From: Candidatus Shapirobacteria bacterium
GTDB lineage: Bacteria; Patescibacteriota; Microgenomatia; VGLL01
Assembly (NCBI GenBank): GCA_016866735.1
Contig: VGLL01000013.1
Coordinates: 1 to 14,550 of the forward strand
Direction of reading: 5' to 3'
DNA: 14,550 nucleotides
Every line of letters starts with the position of its first letter. Position 1 is the first letter of the stretch. This document shows positions 1 through 7,710 of this stretch, in pieces. The notes under the pieces are model-generated. The model saw only the letters and a list, made by a program, of their open reading frames with translations. It was not told the DNA's origin and searched no databases. The position numbers and the translations under genes were made by a program.

Positions 1-2
1 TC

Positions 3-1157
3 GCTGATAGTCTGCTTTCTTGTTTTGGGGTTTGGATACTTTATTTGGGTGTCCTTCTTGTCCAATATCAACGCCTAGATTTAGCGATGATAACAGGAAT
101 GGTTTTGGGCGGTGCCTTTTTAACTAAATCGCCGGCCCAGTTTTTTGCGGTTTTGCTGCCCACCACTTACTTATTAAGAATCAGTTTTTCCAAGAAGATT
201 AAGCAAATCTGTCTAATTAGTCTAATTAAACAGGTTGCCCTTTGGTTGGTGATCTATTTTTTTGCCTTTGGAATTTTTAATATTCTTCGTCTAGGCCCCA
301 ATTTCCAGATGATCGCTCTTCGCAACAAGGACTATGTTTTCCCCCTAAATCATATCTTGACTAATCCTTTTGATCCTCTCCAATTCCACTTAAAAGAAAT
401 TTGGGAATGGCTGGGATCACTTTTAACCTGGCCGATATTTTTGATTTCTTTTTTTGGGATCTTGATAGGGTTTAGAAAATATAGAAGGGAAACAGTTTTA
501 TTGCTTGTCTGGCTCTTAATACCGCTTCTGGTTCAAGCAGAATATGCCAAAGTTTTTACCGCCCGCTATATCTTTTTCTCTGTTCCGCTCGTCTTGGTTT
601 TTTCGGCAATTGGACTAGTTGCAATTTCCGAATTTTTATCCCGGAGGGTTGTGCATCATATATTAATATATGATGCATTAATGAGTGTTTTGCTTTTGGG
701 CACGTTTGCTGTCGGAGCGTTAAAACTTGATTACCAGTTTTTGGCTAATCCCCAGGCGGCGCCTTTGCCAAGAAGAGAAAGATCGGGATATCTTGAGGAG
801 TGGACGTCTGGCTACGGGATAAAAGAGGTAGCCAATTACCTTAGGGAGAAATCAAAATCGCAGAAAATCCTGGTTGGCACAGAAGGGTATTTCGGTACCT
901 TGCCCGATGGCCTACAGATTTATTTGGAAAAAGCGCCAAATATCACTATTCTTGGGGTTGGATATCCGATCAGTAAGATTTCCGAAAAGCTGGAAAACTC
1001 ACTAATCGATAGTCGGGTTTTTTTGCTAGCGAATAGCTCGAGAATAATTTTGGCTGGTGATGAATTGGAAAGAGTGAAACTGATAGCTTCGTATCCAAAA
1101 GCAATTAAGCCAAACGGGGAGCAGGAAAAACTCCTTTTCTATGAAGTACTACGCTAA
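3..1157 (+). CDS. GT39-like (ArnT/PMT-type) membrane glycosyltransferase, 5' partial
   Basis: The reading frame is open to the left edge, so the gene starts upstream; a TTG at 45 is an internal leucine codon, not a convincing start. The visible part begins in membrane segments, followed by LAMITGMVLGGAFLTKSP, a stretch typical of GT39/PMT-like GT-C enzymes, then several more hydrophobic helices and a soluble C-terminal region of about 130 residues (from about position 760). GT39-type enzymes move a sugar from a polyprenyl-phosphate carrier to an acceptor on the outer membrane face. The N-terminal part that should carry the catalytic aspartate loop is outside the window, so activity cannot be judged. 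The gene ends in TAA and overlaps the next gene by 17 bases, so the two are probably co-transcribed and translationally coupled. A perfect 26-base palindrome lies inside it (652-677). The family call is firm at superfamily level; donor and acceptor are unknown. Confidence 0.85.
   Translation, partial: ADSLLSCFGVWILYLGVLLVQYQRLDLAMITGMVLGGAFLTKSPAQFFAVLLPTTYLLRISFSKKIKQICLISLIKQVALWLVIYFFAFGIFNILRLGPNFQMIALRNKDYVFPLNHILTNPFDPLQFHLKEIWEWLGSLLTWPIFLISFFGILIGFRKYRRETVLLLVWLLIPLLVQAEYAKVFTARYIFFSVPLVLVFSAIGLVAISEFLSRRVVHHILIYDALMSVLLLGTFAVGALKLDYQFLANPQAAPLPRRERSGYLEEWTSGYGIKEVANYLREKSKSQKILVGTEGYFGTLPDGLQIYLEKAPNITILGVGYPISKISEKLENSLIDSRVFLLANSSRIILAGDELERVKLIASYPKAIKPNGEQEKLLFYEVLR
652..677. repeat. 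Perfect 26-base palindrome inside a coding sequence
   Basis: The two 13-base arms (TGCATCATATATT and its exact complement) meet with no spacer, centred between 664 and 665. It encodes part of a hydrophobic stretch (HHILIYDA) of the first glycosyltransferase. It could extrude as a cruciform, form an RNA hairpin or bind a dimeric protein, but no function is shown by the sequence. Confidence 0.9.
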
Positions 1158-2820
1158 GAAAATTTTTCCTATTCTGGCAGTTCTTGTCCTTAGTTTTTTT
1201 TCTTATCATAGTCTCTTGAAGCCAGGCTATTTCCCCATGCACGATGACATCCAAGTGATAAGGGTTTTGCAGATTGATAAGTGCTTAAAGGACGGTCAGT
1301 TTCCTTGTCGCTGGGTTCCTGATATGGGTTATGGTTATGGATACCCCCAATTTATTTACTACGGACCGCTTCCTTATTATGTGATGGAAGGTTTTCATTT
1401 AGAAGGATGGCAATTCATTGACGCCGTGAAGGCCGGGTTTGCGCTTAGCGTTGTTCTTTCGGGCCTGGCCATGTTTATTTTGGGCCGGTCCCTTTGGGGG
1501 AATTTGGGGGGATTAGTCAGCGCTATTTTTTACGTCTACGCCCCTTATCGGGCCTCTGATATATATAGCCGGGGAGCGGTAGGGGAGTTTTGGTCGTTTG
1601 TTTTCTTACCTTTGATTCTTTGGGCAATATTAGAATTTACCAAACAAGAAAAAGTTAAGTATCTTTTATATTTAGCCCTGGCATACGCAGGGCTATTAAC
1701 CACTCATAATATTACTTCCCTGGCTTTCACGCCGGTGGCAGCGGTCTGGGGCGTACTCGTTCTTTTATGGTTCAAAAAAGTGCGCCTGTTGCCGAAGCTT
1801 GCCCTGGGTGCAGTTTTGGGTATTGGGCTGGCAGCCTTTTTTGTCTTGCCGGCGATCTTTGAGAAAGGTTATGTCCATGTCGAAACGATGACCTATGGCT
1901 ATTTTAATTATTTGGCCCATTTTGTTTCTTTAAGGCAAATGTTTTTTTCCACCCATTGGGGTTACGGCTCAAGCGAATTAGGGCCGTACGATGACCTTTC
2001 CTTTATGATTGGCTTCTTCCATTGGCTTTGTGCCCTTTTGGCAGTTATCGTCTCTTTTTTTTACCGGAGGAAGAACCCCTTTTTCTTTTTCGTATCCCTT
2101 TTTGTTTTGGCAGTCTTTTTGGGAGCGGCCTTTATGGCTCACCAAAGATCAGTCTTTATCTGGAACGCCCTGCCCATCCTGGCCTATTTCCAGTTTCCCT
2201 GGAGATTTTTGACAATAGTTGCTTTTGCGGGCTCGATCCTACCGGGCTTGCTAGTGGCTAAGATTAACGCGAGGGGCACCGCCCTTGCCCTTGGTTTTGT
2301 TTTGCTTTTTGGAGTCATTTATTTGAATGTCCAGTATTTTCGACCTGGAGGGTGGTTCGATATTTCTGATAAAGAAAAACTTTCCGGCCAATTATGGGAG
2401 AAGCAATTGACAACCAGCATTTTTGATTATCTGCCAAAATTTGCCACCATGCCGCCGACCCAAAAGGCCTCTGACCGCCCGGAAATAGTCGAAGGGCAAG
2501 CAGAGATAACAAGCTATGAAAAGGGAACGAATTGGCAAAAAGGCGAGATTAAAGTGATTTCAAATGGAGCAACTATTAGACTGCCTCTTTTTTATTTCCC
2601 GGGATTCAAGGCCTATCTTAACGGCAAGGAAATAAAAATTGACTATCATAACTACTTAGGGCTAATTACGCTGCAAATACCCGAAGGCGACCAAAGAATT
2701 TTCGTCAGTCTGGAAAGAACACCGGCCCGGTGGCTAGGTGATCTTGTTAGTCTGGTCAGTTTTATTCTTGTGGGTGCTTTCTTTTTAAAGCCAAAGAGGC
2801 TAAAACTAAGAAGAAGATGA
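1141..2820 (+). CDS. PF10131-like multi-pass membrane protein, paralogue 1 (GT-C-like)
   Basis: This 559-residue protein has an N-terminal helix (about 8-25), a long outward loop with MHDD (D35, D36) and DGQFPCRWVPDMGYGYG (51-67), about a dozen hydrophobic helices, and a C-terminal beta-rich region (about 480-530: YFPGFKAYLNGK, IPEGDQ) before a last helix and a basic tail. The signatures APYRASDIYSRGAVGEFW (134-151), HWGYGSSELGP (272-282) and FIWNALPILAYFQFPWRFL (339-357) recur in the next two genes. They match my memory of the family labelled '6-pyruvoyl-tetrahydropterin synthase-related', a misleading name for membrane proteins resembling GT-C glycosyltransferases. The layout (acidic residues in the first outward loop) suggests polyprenyl-phosphate-sugar transfer, but this is inference. 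C48 and C56 flank the GQFP segment and could form a disulfide. The ATG lies inside the upstream gene without a well-placed Shine-Dalgarno; the TGA stop overlaps the next ATG as ATGA. Confidence 0.88.
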   Translation: MKYYAKKIFPILAVLVLSFFSYHSLLKPGYFPMHDDIQVIRVLQIDKCLKDGQFPCRWVPDMGYGYGYPQFIYYGPLPYYVMEGFHLEGWQFIDAVKAGFALSVVLSGLAMFILGRSLWGNLGGLVSAIFYVYAPYRASDIYSRGAVGEFWSFVFLPLILWAILEFTKQEKVKYLLYLALAYAGLLTTHNITSLAFTPVAAVWGVLVLLWFKKVRLLPKLALGAVLGIGLAAFFVLPAIFEKGYVHVETMTYGYFNYLAHFVSLRQMFFSTHWGYGSSELGPYDDLSFMIGFFHWLCALLAVIVSFFYRRKNPFFFFVSLFVLAVFLGAAFMAHQRSVFIWNALPILAYFQFPWRFLTIVAFAGSILPGLLVAKINARGTALALGFVLLFGVIYLNVQYFRPGGWFDISDKEKLSGQLWEKQLTTSIFDYLPKFATMPPTQKASDRPEIVEGQAEITSYEKGTNWQKGEIKVISNGATIRLPLFYFPGFKAYLNGKEIKIDYHNYLGLITLQIPEGDQRIFVSLERTPARWLGDLVSLVSFILVGAFFLKPKRLKLRRR

Positions 2821-4529
2821 ATTGCCTTAAAAGTCCAAAGAGCTTATTTAATAAGGAGATTTTTTGGTTCTTATTGATTCTGCTGATTTGCCTGCCCGCT
2901 GGTCTTAACATTCTTCAGCCGGGGTATTTCTCGATGCATGACGATGTTCAGGTTATGCGCCTTTTCCAGATGGAAAAGTGCCTGCGGGACGGTCAAATTC
3001 CTTGCCGCTTGGTTTCTGATATGGGGGCTGGCTATGGGCATCCTCTATATAACTATCACCCTGTTTTTGCGTACTATCTGGGTATGGTTTTTCGTCTTTT
3101 TGGTGCGAGCTTGATGGATGTCTCAAAGATATTGTTTTTCTTGACGTACTTTTTATCGGCTCTCTTTATTTATTATCTAATAAGGGAATTCTTTGGCAGA
3201 ACCTCCGGAATTGTAGGATCAGTTTTCTTTCTTTATGCTCCGTATCATGCCGTTGATGTCTACGTTAGGGGAGCGATGACCGAGTCATGGGGAATAGTCT
3301 TTTTTCCGCTGATCTTTCTTTCTTTATATAAATTTATTAAGGAGTCGGGGCCTAAATGGTTTATCCTCTCAATCCTTTCGTTAACCGGCCTTTTTCTCTC
3401 ACACAATATTATGACCTTGCTCTTTGCGCCAATTTCTCTGGCCTGGGCTATTTACTGGCTTATTGTTTTAAAACGATGGAAAGATCTTAGATTGCCCTTG
3501 GCAGTTTTATTGATCTTTCTCTGGGCAGGAGGATTGGCCGCCTTTTTTCTAATTCCGGCCTTTTTTGAGCAATCGTTGGTAAAAATTGACAGCTTAATTT
3601 CTGACTACTATAACTTTCGTTATCATTTCACGACTGTGCGCCAGCTGCTTATTGATCGGTCCTTTGGCTATGGCCCCTCGCGTCCCGGGCCAATTGATGG
3701 TCTTTCCTTTCAGCTTGGTTGGCCGCACTGGCCGGTGGCTTTGTTCGGCGGGCTGACCGGCTTGTGGTTATTAATAAGAAGAAGATCTGCACCAGTGTTG
3801 GCTATGCTGTTTTTGTTTTGCTACTGGTTAGGGGCGGTAGCTATGACTCACTCAAAGTCGAGTTTCATCTGGGAAAGGCTAAGTATTCTCTCCTTCGTGC
3901 AGTTTCCTTGGCGATTTTTGGGTATCGCCATGTTTGCGGGGGCCTTTTTGGCCGGGGGAACGATTTCCTTTTTGGAAAAGAAGCTTCTGTGGCCCGTTTC
4001 GGCCCTATTGATAGCCTTGGTAGTTATGCTAAATCTTGGGTATTTCCGGCCCGAGAAGCACTTTTACGATGCTAGCGATCAGAAAATTCTTTCCGGCGAA
4101 AGCTGGAAGACGCAATCAATGGCGACCTTATTGGACTATATCCCTAGCCAGGTCAAGGAGTACCCTATAGATCTTGCCCCTGCCAATCCTTGGTCAACTT
4201 CGGGTGAAGCCAGGATTACCGAGTTTCGTCGCCGATCGGATTTTTGGCGCTTTACCATCGTCGCAAGTAGCGACCAGGCAGTGGTCACCGTTCCTGTTTT
4301 TGATTTCCCCAAGTGGCAAGTCCTAATCGATCAAAATTCTGTTTCCCACACTAGCGATAACGCCCTTGGCCTGATTTCTGTCGAAGTGCCGAAGGGCAAC
4401 CATACCGTCGTTGGCTGGTTTGAGAATACGAGATTGCGTCTTATCGCTAATGCCTTAACAATTTTTTCTTTTTTGATCTTAATTTTGTATGTTGTTTACG
4501 TTGATGAAAAAAGCAAAAGAGTGGCTTAA
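2817..4529 (+). CDS. PF10131-like multi-pass membrane protein, paralogue 2 (GT-C-like)
   Basis: This 570-residue protein has the same architecture as its upstream neighbour: a first helix at about 14-31, an outward loop with MHDD (D42, D43), the C55/C63 pair in CLRDGQIPC, APYHAVDVYVRGAMTESW (141-158), SFGYGPSRPGP (282-292), FIWERLSILSFVQFPWRFL (350-368), and a C-terminal beta-rich region (about 460-535) ending in a helix. It is visibly closer to paralogue 1 than to paralogue 3, sharing MHDDxQVxRxxQxxKCLxDGQxPCR. Differences in the loop (RLVSDMGAGYGH for RWVPDMGYGYGY) suggest a changed donor or acceptor preference rather than simple redundancy. The ATG start overlaps the upstream stop by four bases (ATGA), a classic coupling arrangement; AAGAAG just upstream is at best a poor Shine-Dalgarno. 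The reaction is not known. Confidence 0.88.
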   Translation: MNCLKSPKSLFNKEIFWFLLILLICLPAGLNILQPGYFSMHDDVQVMRLFQMEKCLRDGQIPCRLVSDMGAGYGHPLYNYHPVFAYYLGMVFRLFGASLMDVSKILFFLTYFLSALFIYYLIREFFGRTSGIVGSVFFLYAPYHAVDVYVRGAMTESWGIVFFPLIFLSLYKFIKESGPKWFILSILSLTGLFLSHNIMTLLFAPISLAWAIYWLIVLKRWKDLRLPLAVLLIFLWAGGLAAFFLIPAFFEQSLVKIDSLISDYYNFRYHFTTVRQLLIDRSFGYGPSRPGPIDGLSFQLGWPHWPVALFGGLTGLWLLIRRRSAPVLAMLFLFCYWLGAVAMTHSKSSFIWERLSILSFVQFPWRFLGIAMFAGAFLAGGTISFLEKKLLWPVSALLIALVVMLNLGYFRPEKHFYDASDQKILSGESWKTQSMATLLDYIPSQVKEYPIDLAPANPWSTSGEARITEFRRRSDFWRFTIVASSDQAVVTVPVFDFPKWQVLIDQNSVSHTSDNALGLISVEVPKGNHTVVGWFENTRLRLIANALTIFSFLILILYVVYVDEKSKRVA

Positions 4530-6228
4530 AGGGGATCTCTTTTGGATCTTGCTAGTTTTAGCTGCTTCGGTCTTGGCAATCTTACCCTTTTTTAGAGCAG
4601 GCTTCTACACGTTTTCCGATGAGCCGCACATCGCCAATTTGTACGAAATGACCAGGGGGTTTGCCGCGGGGCAGTTTCCGCCTCGCTGGGCCCCTGATAT
4701 GAGTTTCAATTACGGTTACCCGCTTTTCAATTTTTATTATCCCTTGCCGTTTTATTTAGGCGCTTTATTTCATTTTATTTGTAAAACCAGCCTGATTTGG
4801 TCCTTAAAGCTCGTTTTTCTCTTAAGCGTGCCTCTTTCGGGGATCGTTTTTTACTTTCTACTAAGGAAATTTTTCCGTCAGCAAGCTTCTTTTTCCGGGG
4901 CAATCTTGTATATGTTTACTCCCTACCGAGCAGTTGACCTTTATGTCCGAGGAGCAGTCGGCGAAATGTGGGCATTCGTTCTTATCCCGTTGGTTTTTTT
5001 AGCGTTTTGGAACCTAATGGAGAAAGCCCGTAAGCAAAATTTGGTCTTTGCTGCTTTAAGTCTCGCAGGATTAATTTTGGCCCATAACCTAACCGCCATT
5101 ATTATCGTGCCCATACTGATAACTTTTTGTCTTGTGTTTTCTTGCCTTAAAGATAAGCCGTTAAGAAGCATGATCTGGTCTATCGGGGGGGTCTTGGGCG
5201 GCTTATCAATTTCTGCCTTTTACTGGTTGCCGGCGATTTTGGAGAAAAAATATATCCAGTCGGGGACACCCTTTAATCCTTTTGATCACTTTCCCTTTAT
5301 TAAACAGCTAATTTTGCCCTCCTGGGGCTATGGAGCCTCTGTTTGGGGCCCAAACGATCAAATGTCGTTTCAAGTCGGAGTGGTCAATTTATTGGTGTTG
5401 GTCTTATCGATAGCCTTTATCTTTATTGCTCGAAAGAAAATGAACAAAGAAAAAATATTTCTTGGAATTTTTATATTAGTGCTTTTTGGCGGCTCGCTTT
5501 TTTTGATGAATATCCGCTCTTGGTTTATCTGGAAAGCTTTCCCCCTGGGCAGTTATATTCAGTTTCCCTGGCGCCTGTTGATGCTGACCACCTTCTCTAC
5601 CGCTTTTCTGACCGGGTATTTAGAGACGCTTAAAAATAAAACTGCGGCGAGGACCCTGTTGGTTTTAGTGCCTTTTTTGGCGATCCTTTTAACTTTTAAT
5701 TACTTCCGGCCGGCGAAAATAATGGAAGTCAACGATGATTATTATCTTAACCGTTTTTTTATTAACCGCTTGTCGGCTGGCGAGCGATCCGACTTATCGA
5801 GAGACTATCTTAACTATAGCGAGGACTATTTGCCTCTTACTATTTGGACCAAGAAGAGACCCGACTCCTTACCGAAGGAGAAAATAGCGATAGAGCCTGG
5901 AGTTATTAATTACCAGGCCATCTCGCCGATAAAGTATCTTGCCGAGGCAAAAACTAGCGAGCCGGCCAGAGTATATTTCCATAATTATTATTTCCCGGGA
6001 TGGGTGGCGACGATAGGCGGCAGGCCCGCGCAGATTGATATTAATGATCCCCACGGTAATATGGTGGTTGAAGTCCCAGCCGGAACGCACCAGGTATTGT
6101 TTGTTTTTGCCGAAACGCCTATTAGAAAAGCAGGCAATTGGTTAAGTCTCCTCTCAATTATCGTTTGTGGGCTGCTTTGTCTTAGAGTTAACTTTTCGAC
6201 CCGGCGGGTTAAAACCATGGTAAAATAG
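4489..6228 (+). CDS. PF10131-like multi-pass membrane protein, paralogue 3 (GT-C-like)
   Basis: This is the third tandem member, 579 residues from the ATG at 4489. A second in-frame ATG at 4504 (MKKAKEWLKGD) would give 574 residues and is equally plausible, as neither has a clear Shine-Dalgarno; the overlap with the upstream gene is 41 or 26 bases. Numbered from 4489, it has SDEPH (D44, E45) where the others have HDD, GQFPPRWAPDMSFNYGYP (61-78), TPYRAVDLYVRGAVGEMW (144-161), SWGYGASVWGP (278-288), FIWKAFPLGSYIQFPWRLL (346-364) and a C-terminal beta-rich region with YFPGW and VPAGTHQV (about 500-540). It lacks the cysteine pair of paralogues 1 and 2, having a proline at the second site. It also has an extra-long linker (about 410-480) after the last helix of the core. 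It ends in TAG and is followed by a short gap with a promoter-like element. Confidence 0.87.
   Translation: MLFTLMKKAKEWLKGDLFWILLVLAASVLAILPFFRAGFYTFSDEPHIANLYEMTRGFAAGQFPPRWAPDMSFNYGYPLFNFYYPLPFYLGALFHFICKTSLIWSLKLVFLLSVPLSGIVFYFLLRKFFRQQASFSGAILYMFTPYRAVDLYVRGAVGEMWAFVLIPLVFLAFWNLMEKARKQNLVFAALSLAGLILAHNLTAIIIVPILITFCLVFSCLKDKPLRSMIWSIGGVLGGLSISAFYWLPAILEKKYIQSGTPFNPFDHFPFIKQLILPSWGYGASVWGPNDQMSFQVGVVNLLVLVLSIAFIFIARKKMNKEKIFLGIFILVLFGGSLFLMNIRSWFIWKAFPLGSYIQFPWRLLMLTTFSTAFLTGYLETLKNKTAARTLLVLVPFLAILLTFNYFRPAKIMEVNDDYYLNRFFINRLSAGERSDLSRDYLNYSEDYLPLTIWTKKRPDSLPKEKIAIEPGVINYQAISPIKYLAEAKTSEPARVYFHNYYFPGWVATIGGRPAQIDINDPHGNMVVEVPAGTHQVLFVFAETPIRKAGNWLSLLSIIVCGLLCLRVNFSTRRVKTMVK
6218..6226 (+). 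promoter_or_regulatory. Candidate extended -10 promoter element (TGGTAAAAT)
   Basis: TG-G-TAAAAT fits an extended -10 element and overlaps the 3' end of the preceding gene. A start of transcription about 7 bases downstream would leave a leader of roughly 19 bases before the GTG at 6252. No convincing -35 hexamer lies at 16-18 bases; TCGACC (6196-6201) is too far and poorly matched. An imperfect hairpin (ACCC-GGC-GGGT, 6199-6209) lies just upstream. The placement at the only real gap between blocks 1 and 2 supports the call, but this is inference. Confidence 0.4.
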
Positions 6229-6251
6229 GCTTAATAAAATTTTTTAATAGC

Positions 6252-7709
6252 GTGTGCGAAAAAATAATCAGGCTTATACGGGGAAATTACCTATTCCTTA
6301 TCGTTATTTCTATTGCCCTCTTTCTTCGCTTTTTTGATTATCCCAATCGGTATATCTTGAATCAAGATCAGGGGCGGGATGCCTCCATTGCGCTCTACTG
6401 TATCAGGAATAATATCTTGCCGCTGATAGGTTCCCCCTCCTCGGCTGGTCCTTTTAATTTTGGCCCCTACTATTTTTGGATAATAATGCTTTTTCAAAAA
6501 ATATTCCCCTTTTTCTTGGGTCCGTGGTTTGGTTTTACCCTACTGGCGACTATTGCAGTATACTTTTATTTCAAAATAGGCAAAGTCGCCCTTGGCGACT
6601 TTGGGGCATTTGTCTGTGGACTGATTGCCGCTTCCTCCCCTGCGCTAGTAAAAGTCTCAACCGATATGTTAAACACCGTGATTATCGTTTTCAGTAGCTC
6701 CGCTGCCTTTTTCTTTTTGGCGCTCTTTACCAAAAACTTTAGATTAATACACCTGTTTTTACTAAGCGCGTTTGTGGGGTTATCAATAAATTTTCATTTT
6801 CAGTCGATGGGGTTGTTAGTAATTATTCTTTTCGCTTGCCTTATTAATAACTCCAATTTTTTTGAAAAAACTAAATATGCATTAGTCGGCTTTCTTGGGC
6901 TAGCAATTACTTTTACGCCCTTACTAATATTCAATTTCTGGCATCATAATATTTGGGTAAAAAGCGTTTATGAATACTATACCGTGGGTGTTAAAAAATT
7001 CTACGTGCCGGTCAGGTGGCTGACCGAAATAAGAGATTTTTGGCCACAACTTTATGGCAAGGTAATTTTTGGCATACCATACCTTGGTTATTTGATTCTA
7101 ATTATGGCAATATTTTCGTTGTTCCTAGGCGGCACAAAGAGAAGAATTGGCCTTTTTTGGATTGTCCTTGGAGTATCGTTTGTTTTTCAGGTGGTTCTAA
7201 TGAGATTTTATAGGGGCCCACGTTCAGAAGAGTATCTTATTGCCTTTTATCCATTTATTATTCTAATTTATTGTTGGGTCGTCTCGGTCGTCTATCAATA
7301 TAAAAGGTATCTTGGGGTTACTATCCTCTTTTTCGGGGTTGCGGTTTCTCTGCATTCAAATTATTTGAATATTAACGAACATCCAAGCCAGGCAAAATTA
7401 GTTAGGCAAATTATGGCCGAAGCAGATAATAACCGTAATAGCAATGTATCTGTATATCGATACGGAGAATCTGATATGATAGCCATGCCCGTTTTTTACT
7501 TGTTGTATTATGAAAATCGCATCAGCGATGACGGAGAGAGACTGGGGCTTTGCGATGGCAATAAGTTCCAATGCCCAGACGGCGAAAGTATGAATAAGCA
7601 AAATTACAAAGTTTATTACCTTGACAAAGATTCAAACATATCCGGGTTTTCCGAGATAACACCAAAATGGGTATATGAAATATTAATGGTAAATTATAGA
7701 AAGGGATGA
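6252..7709 (+). CDS. GT39-like (ArnT/PMT-type) membrane glycosyltransferase
   Basis: This 485-residue protein starts at GTG; no better in-frame start lies upstream, and the first helix begins at about residue 12. The first outward loop has NQDQGRD (D39, R42, D43) and then LIGSPSSAGPFNFGPYYFW (58-76), the arrangement of GT39-like enzymes, where an aspartate in this loop is the expected catalytic base. About ten helices follow to about residue 370, with SINFHFQS (178-185) matching a conserved stretch of this type. A soluble C-terminal region (about 375-485) contains C434 and C441, probably outside the cell and able to form a disulfide. The protein should transfer a sugar from a polyprenyl-phosphate donor on the outer face; substrates are unknown. 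The gene is separated from the previous one by 23 bases holding a promoter-like element, and its TGA stop is one base from the next start. A perfect 10-base-pair hairpin lies within it (6581-6603). Confidence 0.85.
   Translation: MCEKIIRLIRGNYLFLIVISIALFLRFFDYPNRYILNQDQGRDASIALYCIRNNILPLIGSPSSAGPFNFGPYYFWIIMLFQKIFPFFLGPWFGFTLLATIAVYFYFKIGKVALGDFGAFVCGLIAASSPALVKVSTDMLNTVIIVFSSSAAFFFLALFTKNFRLIHLFLLSAFVGLSINFHFQSMGLLVIILFACLINNSNFFEKTKYALVGFLGLAITFTPLLIFNFWHHNIWVKSVYEYYTVGVKKFYVPVRWLTEIRDFWPQLYGKVIFGIPYLGYLILIMAIFSLFLGGTKRRIGLFWIVLGVSFVFQVVLMRFYRGPRSEEYLIAFYPFIILIYCWVVSVVYQYKRYLGVTILFFGVAVSLHSNYLNINEHPSQAKLVRQIMAEADNNRNSNVSVYRYGESDMIAMPVFYLLYYENRISDDGERLGLCDGNKFQCPDGESMNKQNYKVYYLDKDSNISGFSEITPKWVYEILMVNYRKG
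6581..6603. repeat. Perfect 10-bp inverted repeat, 3-base loop, inside a coding sequence
   Basis: CAAAGTCGCC (6581-6590) and its exact complement (6594-6603) flank the loop CTT. It encodes GKVALGDFG. No T-run follows on the + strand, so it is not a rho-independent terminator; it could form a stable hairpin in the mRNA. Confidence 0.85.
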
Positions 7710-7710
7710 T

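Noticed and set aside
45..47. TTG as the start of the first glycosyltransferase
   Set aside because: The frame is open upstream to the window edge and the translated residues (ADSLLSCFGVWILYLG) continue the same membrane protein; the gene is simply truncated.
3719..4075. 118-codon open frame on the + strand inside the second PF10131-like gene
   Set aside because: It lies fully inside a well-supported membrane protein gene in another frame and shows no family motifs.
1141..6228. Pterin biosynthesis suggested by the name of the PF10131 family
   Set aside because: All three proteins are multi-pass membrane proteins with GT-C-like layout, and no pterin synthase motifs or pterin genes are present.
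6194..6246. Rho-independent terminator between the third PF10131-like gene and the next gene
   Set aside because: The ACCC-GGC-GGGT stem is only four base pairs and the T-run at 6241-6245 is too far from it; not enough to call a terminator.
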